Origin: Hydractinia symbiolongicarpus | Lineage: Eukaryota; Cnidaria; Hydrozoa; Anthoathecata; Hydractiniidae | Length of the DNA: 64,000 nt | Reading direction: 5' to 3' | Assembly: GCF_029227915.1 (NCBI RefSeq) | Contig: NC_079888.1 | Span: forward strand, 8,663,001 to 8,727,000 | Shown here: positions 56,201-64,000 of the stretch, piece after piece | Layout: every line of letters starts with the position of its first letter | Position numbering within the stretch: position 1 is the stretch's first letter | Made by a program: the position numbers and the translations under genes | The notes under the pieces: model-generated | The model's database searches: none | Seen by the model: only the letters and a program-made list of their open reading frames with translations | Told to the model about the DNA's origin: nothing

Positions 56201-58435
56201 AAGCATTTTGAATTCTAGTTGTACGGAGATCGTCTTTTGGCTGTGCTTGTTGGGTTTTTCTTTTAGGGTTGGCTTGCTGGCTTGCTGGTTGGAATTCCAG
56301 AGTAGTTTATATTATAGTATACTTGATATAAGGTAAGAAATTTTGTATTTCGATTAGCTGGCTGGTGTTGTGTTCTTTAGCTGATCTGCACATGTCTTTG
56401 TCTAGTCACCAAGCTAGCTATAGAATAGTTAGACTTATAGCTACCAGCATGTGAAACTCAGTTTGTGCTACAATTGTATTTTTTTTCCTTATTTTTTGAA
56501 TGGTTTCTTTTTAGATCAGCCTTTATCAAAATATCCACCATCACCAAGAGTAAGAGTAACGCCTAAATACTGAAATATTAATGAACTTGTTCAGAAGTTC
56601 AATTTTATTTACTATAAAATGTCCAAAATTTTCTAGATCAATTTCAAAGAAATGGAATTAAAGCTTTTATTTTTTTAGAGAATATATACTATATGTAATA
56701 TATTTTAATTGTCCTTAAATTTCTACCCTTTATGTCATTTTTTGAAGTTTAAATGTTCTTAAAATGTTCTAACCCTTTGGACCACTTTATTTGTTTTTAT
56801 ATATATATATATTTACAAATTTCTATTATATTATTTTTACATTATTTATGTACATAAAAGTTCCACAATAATGTTTTCAACAGTATTAATTATCCAATTG
56901 TGTTATTATCCCCCGGTGGAGGGTTGGAATTAAGTTGAATAGGGTTAAGATGATTTCAGGTATTTTCTCTTTCTGGTTAGCTAAGCTTTCTCCGAGCATA
57001 TCAATTTCATTTTCTCTCACATGAAAGCTTAGACGCAAACATATGTCAGAGCAAATTCCTAATATTCAAATCCACCTCATAGGAAACCCCGGATTGCAAT
57101 TAACAATTGAGCACAAAGTCGGAGTGGTAATTTTACTCTCTTAATAATACTAGTAATTATATTTCCTAGGGTGATTGAAGTCATTCTGGCCCAAAACAAA
57201 AGATTTCCTGATATTGACCAAGGCAAATAATAATATAATTAATCAATTAAAAAGCGCGTTCAGAATTTTAACGCAAAAAATCTAAGACCCAGCGTAATTT
57301 TTCCCACCTAACTATTCCAATTTTGCTGGTGGTAAGAAAAATTATGCTCCTGGCAAGCACGTTTTAAGTGGATGGTTTTAGCTGGTTTCAGCTGGTTTAA
57401 GTAGTTACTGCTTTTAGTAAGTACGTGTATTTTGCTGAAAATGTTGATCACATGGTCATATAAAGAATATAAGTCATCATATTTAGTTTTAAAAAACTAA
57501 ACACCCTGTAAACGTTAAATGTTGTTGTACTGCATTCTAAGAAAGATGTATTACAAGAGCTTAACATTATGGCAAAAAGTTAATTGGTTGATGTTCGTAA
57601 CACCTTATTCTTAAAAAAAACTAGATAAAAGTCATGAAAGAATTTATTTTTGCAGTTGTCACACCAAAGTACGAAGGCAGTTATGATGACACTGTTGAAT
57701 GTTCTCATCAACTTACGAGGGTGCGGATAAGCTGCATACGCCGTAAAAAGTGCAGGCGTTTTCGGAGGATTTTCGTGATGAGAAAGATCCCATACATCAA
57801 GCACCCAGGGATTACATCACCTTTTGGAGTAAAACAGAACATAAAGCCACCTAAATTTTTATTTCACATATTGTTGGTTTGTTTGAAAGTCTTTCTTTGT
57901 TTTTTCAAAAAAATGGAACAATCTTTTTGGTTAAAAGCCTTTTTGACCTGAAGAATCTAACAAGAGGGTGCCAACTCATTGAAAACGCCTGTATGTGTAG
58001 GGTTAGGTTTCAGGCAACTTTTTGAATAAAAAGATAGAACATTGTTTGCTACAATCAAAAACCGTGGATTTTAATTCTTAAAATGAATGCTGGCTTTTTC
58101 AAGATAAAGTATTTTCAACAAATGCCACACTTGTCAATAAGGCCCTGTAATTTTGAGGTGTTTTCTATTGAGAGACACCCTGTAGCTAGAATCTATAGTT
58201 ATGATAATAGTTCAGACTTCTTACCAAGCAAAGTTCTGCCCCATCCACCAACAATACTTATAAAAAATGCTGCCTGTATGTGCCAATATACATCTAGCAC
58301 GTCTGGGAATGGTAGTTTGTCTGCTTGTATGTTGGTTGACAAATGCCTTTTGTAAGTCGGACTAAAATATAACTTTGGTATTCCAATAAAAATGCGCCCT
58401 ATATTCTTTTCAATAATCTGTGAAAAATGAGACAT
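50263..58435 (-). CDS. TAFAZZIN: Tafazzin, mitochondrial phospholipid-lysophospholipid transacylase
   Basis: Eleven exons on the minus strand: 58435-58225, 54660-54532, 54400-54352, 54194-54128, 53841-53823, 53674-53594, 53403-53368, 52187-52125, 50790-50738, 50662-50585, 50358-50263. Total 293 residues. Tafazzin remodels cardiolipin by acyl transfer at the intermembrane-space face of mitochondrial membranes. Seen: a hydrophobic N-terminal segment ([11 protein letters not shown]), the acyltransferase box NHTSMLDDP (His103, Asp108), [11 protein letters not shown], the second box FPEG (183-186), and the family tail from [15 protein letters not shown] through [16 protein letters not shown] to [13 protein letters not shown]. 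Exon 5 is only 19 nt. The start at 58435 gives a longer N-terminus than the vertebrate protein; a later start or upstream splice (acceptor-like TTTTAG in exon 1) is possible. Introns carry two transposons and, antisense, candidate exons. Confidence 0.94.
50940..51873 (+). mobile_element. Non-autonomous element with about 128-bp internal repeats, copy A
   Basis: Begins TTGAATTTCCGCGCCCGAAG and ends GCGCGCGGAAATTCTTAGAG-CCCCCAGGGCTTCTTG; the GAATTTCCGCGC/GCGCGGAAATTC ends form a 12-bp inverted repeat. Inside are four copies of an approximately 128-bp unit containing AGTATGCTGAACATAATGGT. A second copy, inverted, is at 61028-61783. This copy lies in the tafazzin intron between exons 8 and 9. Confidence 0.85.
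52424..52911. mobile_element. Inverted-repeat element, CGCCAAATTAAAT family
   Basis: The left end is GGATAAAGTTTGGTGAGGAT. The right end read on the other strand is GGATAAATTTTGGCGAGTAT. About 28-bp imperfect terminal repeats enclose several CGCCAAATTAAATnCTCGCC words. About 488 bp, with no coding sequence. It lies in the tafazzin intron between exons 7 and 8. Confidence 0.65.
55598..56573 (+). CDS. Two candidate 3' exons of an unrecognised gene, antisense to tafazzin intron 1
   Basis: Exon 55598-55686 (acceptor TTTGTAG, donor GTAAAA) joins in phase to 56515-56573 (acceptor TTTTTAG), which ends in TGA. Together they encode about 48 residues, including [16 protein letters not shown] and [19 protein letters not shown]. 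The phase match (1 nt plus 2 nt) and the good splice sites support a real terminal exon pair. The upstream part, which must end with 2 nt of a split codon, was not found. I do not recognise the family. It could be a short lineage-specific gene, a decayed duplicate or chance. Confidence 0.35.
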
Positions 58436-58756
58436 CTAATTCTTATAGCTAATTCTTGCAAGTTAGCTAGCTAGCCAGTTAGCCAGCAGTCAGCCTCCTG
58501 AAAAATTGTAAGCTCGATGTCGGTACGTGTGTTTACCCATTTGTTGATTTAAAAGGGTTGTGTGTCGGGGACAGTTTAATTCACTGGGGTCGAGAAATAA
58601 GTTACATAGTTTTTGCGTCAACCTAGCCCTTAGGGCTTTTGTGGTTCGGACGCAGAGATTGGATTGGAAATTTGTTGGAAGATCCTAGACACTTATCAAG
58701 TACTTATCCCATCTAGGGAAACGCTGTCAGTACCTATAGCTAAGTGAATAAATCTA
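58436..58756. other. Presumed tafazzin 5' flank
   Basis: No gene seen. It holds GCTAGCTAGCCAGTTAGCC-type repeats near 58460-58490. The tafazzin promoter probably lies here, but no core motif is certain. Confidence 0.45.
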
Positions 58757-60446
58757 TCCTTTTCTACTGGTGTATATCCATCTTCCATCAAAACTACTAA
58801 AGTCATTCTGGTTTATAAAAAAGGCTCCAATATGGAACTCACTAACTATCGACCCATTTCACTAGTTTCTAACATTGATAAGGTTTTTGAAAAACTAATT
58901 TACAATCGCTTATATAAATTTTTATCCTCCAACAAAACTATTTACCATAATCAATTTGGTTTTCCACTTCCCAAGCACTCATTAACATCACTCAAAAAAT
59001 TATAGATGCTCTTGACAATGGTCTCTTTGCTTGCGGTGTATTTATTGATTTTCAAAAAGCTTTTGATACAGTTGATCATGAAATCTTACTGACAAAATTA
59101 TCTCACTATGGTATTCGTGGCATCCCACTTTCTTTAATTAGGTCTTTTTTAATTATGTATCAATAACTCTATCTCTTCTCAGAAATTTATCAATCATGGT
59201 GTACCACAGGGGTCTGTACTTGGTCCACTTTTATTTTTAGTGTACATAAATGATCTTCATTTTGCTATCAATTATTCTTTAGTTCACCTTTTTGCTTATT
59301 TTTGACACCAACATGCTGCACATCAGTAAATCGACTAAACAACTCGCCAAGCATTTAAATATAGATCTTAAACTCCTATGTCATTGGCTTAATGCCAATA
59401 AGATCTCTCTCAACAAAACAAAGACTGAATATGTTATTTTCAAAAGTCCTTTTAAGCCACTTCATTTCAACTTTAAATTAAATGTTAATGGTACAAAAAT
59501 CTATCCCAGTGATCAAGTCAAATATCTTGGAATCATTCTAGACTCTGACCTAAGCTGGAAATCACAAATTAATAGTACCATTATTATACAAAGAAAGCTA
59601 ATGGAGCTCTAGCCAAAATCCGTCACCTTGTCCACAAAAATATACTCCTGCTGATTTACTATGCCATCTTTTATTCACGTATTTCATACTGTTCACAAGT
59701 TTGGGGTCAAAAAAGTTATCACACATCGTATTGAAATTCTCCAAAATCATGCTATCCGACTCATTTCTTTTGGAACTCCCTACACAACACTCAGCTCACT
59801 CTACTCCAATCTAGGGCTTCTCAAGTTTCCCGACATGATCTCTATGCAAAATGTTATTTTTCTGCACAACTTAGCTCATAATAGCCTTCCTGACACTATC
59901 AAAGATACTTTTTCCATTAACTTTTCTCATGATCAACACACTCGTGCTGATCAACAAGGGCTTTTAAAATTACCTTTTGTTTTTTCAACATCATTTGGGG
60001 AAAAGTCTATTACATATCACTCTTTAAAATTGTGAAATGAGGTACAAAAATCTTTTCCTTTTCGACTTCTTAGTAAATCTACCTCTGAGATCAAACCTAT
60101 CCTATTTCCGCATTTCTTAAACAGCTACTAAATTTTATTATATTTTTTAACTGTATCAGCCTCCATATTTTTTGCATCATGCCTTCTTGATAAATTCATA
60201 TTTGACTAGACTTATCTACATAAACTCCTACCTTTGTGTTTTGTATTAGTCCCAGTCCTGTCTTGTATTTTGTCCTTTTTGTGATGTCCTGTTTCTTAGG
60301 TGGTCACCACTTTCATTTAAGCTATTTTGCTTTGTGATGATCACCTTTCAATAGACTTAGTCACAACAATACTTATATAATCATTTTTCTATAAAATCAT
60401 GTACTTTTTGTCTATTGATAAATAAATTATTACTACTTTTTCTCAA
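58757..60446 (+). mobile_element. LINE fragment, CR1/jockey-like reverse transcriptase
   Basis: Reverse-transcriptase motifs in order with frameshifts: VILVYKKGSNMELTNYRPIS (about 58805), IDFQKAFDTVDHEILLTKLS (about 59045), an [14 protein letters not shown]-like region (about 59195-59240), HLFAYF-D in place of the FADD box (about 59290), WLNANKISLNKTKTEYVIF, VKYLGIILDSDLSWKSQIN and the C-terminal AIRLISFGTPYTTLSSLYS. The YADD region is damaged. The 3' end is ATAAATAAATTATTACTACT. Same superfamily as the LINE at 16620. Confidence 0.88.
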
Positions 60447-60447
60447 G

Positions 60448-60540
60448 GACATTGATATAGTAATTGAGGAAAAGAGTTTGATGTTGATGTTTCCAGTTGA
60501 CAAAACAAAAGTCGTCCTCCTTATGGAAAATCTGCATGAG
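60448..60540 (+). CDS. Candidate 31-codon exon just after the LINE 3' end
   Basis: Open in phase 0 from an acceptor-like TTTTTCTCAAG to a donor GTAAAT; it encodes DIDIVIEEKSLMLMFPVDK and continues KVVLLMENLHE. Not recognised. It may be an exon of an unseen gene or a chance open stretch beside the LINE insertion. Confidence 0.22.
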
Positions 60541-61027
60541 GTAAATTATTTTCGAGTAAATTCCAGCTTTATGTTCTTAAAAAAGATTTAATATATGACT
60601 GCAAATTGTTTAAAATCGTCTTTTTTTCGTTTTTGTTTCCACTTCGGCTTTTTCGCAAGGTTATATACGGAAAAGAGGGGACTCACAGGTTTTTAGTCGA
60701 AGGAACATGATTTTAAGTTTCCCGCCCCTAAGGCACCTAATCTAGGCCGATGCTTATTTAAAAAACATTAATTTTGCCAAAATAGATCTTTTTGTTTTGT
60801 AATATAAGCCTGATTTTGCGATGCCATTGACCTAAAAAATAGAACTTCGATTTTGTGTGCTTGTCGCTAAGGAAAAAAATTTTCAGTATCTTTCCTTGCA
60901 GCTAATTTTGAAATAAGTAAAATCCATAAAACAATCTATAAAATTTGCAACAGTGACAGTGAAGAAATCTGCTTAACTTCTACGAACAAGTCGCTAGCTA
61001 ACTTATATATGCGAATTAAATGTTAAA

Positions 61028-61783
61028 CAAGAAGCCCTGGTGGCTCTAAGAATTTCCGCTCGCTACCAAAATATTTGATGACAACCTGCTAATTCGTTGT
61101 GTTATCATGCCAAACATTGGAGGAGGTTTGGTGCATGAAGCTCTTAAAATAAAGCACACAAGTGACATTATATCTTACTATAACAAACGCAAACAAAACG
61201 AAACGTGTCATAATAAACTCACATTTTAAAAGAAATTGCTAACAAAAAATAAAGCCTATCATTCTTGGTTGAAAGTCTTGCGATTGAAACGTTTATGGTC
61301 TTAAACGGCATTCAGTTGACAAAAAATCAAAATTTTGATGCGACCATCATTTTCAGCATACTGTTTTTATTAACTGTGCCAATTTTTGTCGAAAATAAAG
61401 TAGTTTTAACTTTTGGACAAATTTTGGCCTGAAATGACATTTAGGTAACAAGAAATCAAAATTTTGATGTCACCATCATGCTCAGCATACTTTATTTGTT
61501 AACTGTGCCAAATTATATCGAAAACAAATACCAATTTTGGCCTGAAACGTCATTTAGATGACTTCCCAGTACTTAGGGAGCTTGGGTACGAAGTTTAAAT
61601 CTGTGATGTTGCAATTGACCATTTGGGACAGGGTTGGTTAGTTAGTTAGTCAGTTATACCAATACTATCCTCTTCTCAGAGGAACCTAAAATCCAAGGGT
61701 CAATTTTTCCTCAAAAACTGCTCCGGAAGAAAAAAAACGACGGTTTTAAAGAATTTCCTACGCCATCGGGCGCGGAAATTCAA
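61028..61783 (-). mobile_element. Non-autonomous element, copy B, inverted relative to copy A
   Basis: Begins CAAGAAGCCCTGGTGGCTCT and ends GGGCGCGGAAATTCAA, the reverse complement of the element at 50940-51873, with clear identity throughout. It has only two copies of the internal approximately 128-bp unit instead of four, which accounts for its shorter length. Confidence 0.85.
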
Positions 61784-63683
61784 TAACTCATATAGCATGT
61801 CGTTAGGTGGGGTAAACCAAATACCCTATTATCAGGGAAAAAAAGTCAAGGAAAAGTGACTAAATCTTTAGAATTAATTTTTCCCGACTAAAATTTCACC
61901 CGATTATTTTCTCTCAAACTAGTACTATTACCCGATTTTTTATACCCAAAAATCAGTCAGGGAAATGTGACTTAATTTTCAAAAGTTACTTAAAATTTTC
62001 CTGACTAAATTTTAGCCCGCCGAAATTTTTCCGCTGACTTTTTTCCCCGATAAAGGTAGCATAAATCATTAAACAAATTTGTCACCATACTTCTTTTTGT
62101 AATTCGACTAATTATGACACTGTGAGTCCCTGGAGGCGAAGTTGAGTGATAAACTAAATTATTAACGACGAAGAAAACAACCTCATCCCCAGGACTTTTT
62201 GACGCCTGTGTGGCATCGCAGGCGTCAAAAAACAACTCTAAAGGATATTCTAATGGTTCACACACACATACAATATATTCATTATTTCTCAAAAATTATG
62301 TTTTTTAAAAAACAAATTATTTATTGAACATAAAAGCGAATTCATGCCGTTGAAGTAAACTGAAGTAATTCAGGAAAGGTGTATCATTTTCAAGAGAGTC
62401 CCCGTTTTTTGATTTATTTCACGTTTGAGCTCAAGCTTATGTCTAACTAAAATTCCAAGATCTGGTCTAGAATTTTCTCAGCTATGCTGTATATTTTCCA
62501 TATTCGCGTGTTTTATGCAGGACACGAATACAAGAACCTTTTTCCTATTTATTTATCTTTGTAGCAGGTTCCAAGAAAGCATAATCATGGCTATATGGAG
62601 ATGCGGAGCAGTTAGTGATTTTTCATTACAAAACTAATGACACAATGACTGCTAGAATACATGAAATCACAGAAATATCCATCAATGACATGTCCACTAA
62701 GCAAAAATTAAATAAAAATAAAAAATATACTTCAAATAAAAAAATGAAATTTACGGTCTGCTAATATACACATTACTAATCAAACCGGATATTGGTTATG
62801 GAGTTTGTAATTACTATGGTTCGTTTCACAGGCATGTTTAACATTTGCCTGTGCTACAGCTACGCATTAACCCATTTCATGCTAGGGAAATTAGATAGTC
62901 AATGCCAGTGTATACGTAATGTAGTATGTTTAGAACACAGGACCCATATTGGTTACACTGAAGTGGCTATATCCGGAATAATCGCAGAGGGAAACAGCTG
63001 AAAACTCGTTTTTGATTGGTGGAAAGTCGCCATTTCGATTTATAATAGATTAAGAAAGACTTTAATTTCAGAACGCGTTTTCGGAAAGTTATCTTTACGT
63101 TCTTTTCCCCAGAGATCTTTGGATAAACAGGTTTATTCAAGGGACTCTGGGGACGAGAATGACAGTTTAAAGATAGCTGGACGTCATATATGAGTTAAAT
63201 ACATAGTTAAAGGTCTCGCAGGATGGTAATGGGATGTCAAAAAAAAAATTTTTACTGCCATTTTCTAAAATACGAAAAATATAATTTTTTACCCCATATG
63301 GAGAATTCATTTTCAGCATATTTTGTCTAGAAGCACCTGTTTCAATATAAGTAAAAGAATTTCAAAATGGAGCGTTGTTATAATCTATATTCCTTACGAT
63401 AACATGGTTTTTGGGTGGGGTGAAAATCTTAGAAAAAAATTTATCAAACAAATAATATCACGTGTGTTATTTTAAATTATTTCGCCCTCGCCTTGTTCTC
63501 AGTGCTTTATATCTCTTATCGTAGCAACGAAACTTGATTTTTCGTTAAAAGTAAAAATTACTGGGAATGAGGTTGAACTTTGTTCAAATTTTTTATTTAT
63601 TGGTTTTAAAGATAATTTGCGAGTAGAATATAGCCAGTGTTAGTTAATACGTCATTGTAATACTTCTGTTTTACCATTTTTAG
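61784..63683. other. Intergenic or intron upstream of the Thr-rich exon
   Basis: No gene supported. Fragments with GACTCTGGGGACGAG (about 63140) and CCTCATCCCCAGGACTTTT (about 62181) belong to the small-element family of the 10-14 kb region. The open frames at 62425-62637 and 62792-63001 lack support. Confidence 0.45.
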
Positions 63684-63974
63684 CATCAACACCGTGGAAA
63701 GCATCACAAGAGCTCACAACAACAAAAACAACTATTGGAACAACAACTACGAAATTAACAACGACGACAACGACTCATAAAACCACGACGACCGCTGAAC
63801 CCACAACGAAAACTCCTGTAACTACGACAAAATCTCCTGAAACCACGACAACGGCTGTCGAAACAACAACAACGACTACTAAAGCAACAACGACAACGAC
63901 TCCTGAAACAGCAACAACGAATCCTGAAGCAAAAACGACGACAACAGCTACCACAACGACAACTGTCCCCCCAG
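63684..63974 (+). CDS. Thr-rich mucin-like exon of a gene running off the window
   Basis: An internal exon with acceptor TTTTTAG and donor GTATTT, phase 1 at both ends, 96 full codons and no stop. More than half the residues are Thr, with Pro, Glu, Ala and Lys: seen are STPWKASQELTTTK, EPTTKTPVTTTKSPETTTT and TATTTTTVPPG. Thr/Pro-rich segments of this kind are heavily O-glycosylated stalks of secreted or surface proteins. Symmetrical phase-1 exons are typical of shuffled extracellular modules. The parent protein is unknown because no neighbouring exon is in the window. Confidence 0.72.
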
Positions 63975-64000
63975 GTATTTATATAAAAGATTTACGATTA

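Noticed and set aside
57580-57951. Open frames on both strands in tafazzin intron 1.
   Set aside because: No matching splice sites in phase with tafazzin or with the antisense candidate exons; no family similarity.
62005-62292. 95-codon minus-strand open frame near the right end.
   Set aside because: It overlaps a small-element fragment (CATCCCCAGGACTTTTTGACG) and shows no domain.

Overview
The window is animal (metazoan) nuclear DNA: AT-rich, with short exons split by GT-AG introns, metazoan-specific gene families, Pol III tRNA genes and many kinds of transposon. The repeat mix (small CAACCTCGTTCCCAGGG elements, Helitron-like ends, tRNA-headed SINEs, CR1/jockey-like LINEs) and the presence of an isopenicillin-N-epimerase-like PLP enzyme suggest an early-branching animal such as a cnidarian. 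That placement is inference. All exon coordinates below were built by hand from splice sites, reading phase and family similarity.

Layout: (1) 560-9092 (+) is the 3' part of a GRIPAP1/GRASP-1-like coiled-coil gene, 12 exons with the true stop. (2) 11473-14987 (-) is a complete five-exon secreted matrix metalloproteinase, surrounded by small inverted-repeat elements. (3) 16.6-18.7 kb is a nest: a LINE fragment holds a tRNA-derived SINE, which holds a 278-bp solo LTR with perfect heat-shock-element spacing. (4) 19711-24705 (+) is a four-exon class V PLP enzyme. Its intron 1 holds a LINE fragment and its intron 2 a 1.37-kb terminal-inverted-repeat element carrying thirteen 54-bp tandem units. 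(5) 26.0-29.4 kb holds a second SINE and a better-preserved LINE. (6) 30172-45380 (+) is a complete 25-exon sortilin-like receptor (887 residues). Its introns hold three Helitron-like elements and several minisatellites. (7) 47.6-49.6 kb holds tRNA-Val(AAC), tRNA-Lys(CTT) and tRNA-Arg(TCT), plus a third SINE copy. (8) 50263-58435 (-) is a complete 11-exon tafazzin gene. Two candidate exons of an unrecognised gene lie on the opposite strand inside its first intron. (9) 58.8-61.8 kb is a LINE and an element copy inverted relative to one in a tafazzin intron. (10) 63684-63974 (+) is one Thr-rich, mucin-like exon of a gene that runs off the right edge.

The genes are independent transcription units rather than an operon. 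GRIPAP1 and sortilin both belong to endosome/trans-Golgi trafficking, tafazzin remodels mitochondrial cardiolipin, and the metalloproteinase acts outside the cell. No obvious new multi-gene system was found. The most unusual content is in the mobile elements and in a few gene-structure oddities: a 19-nt micro-exon, a highly charged sortilin stalk and antisense candidate exons.
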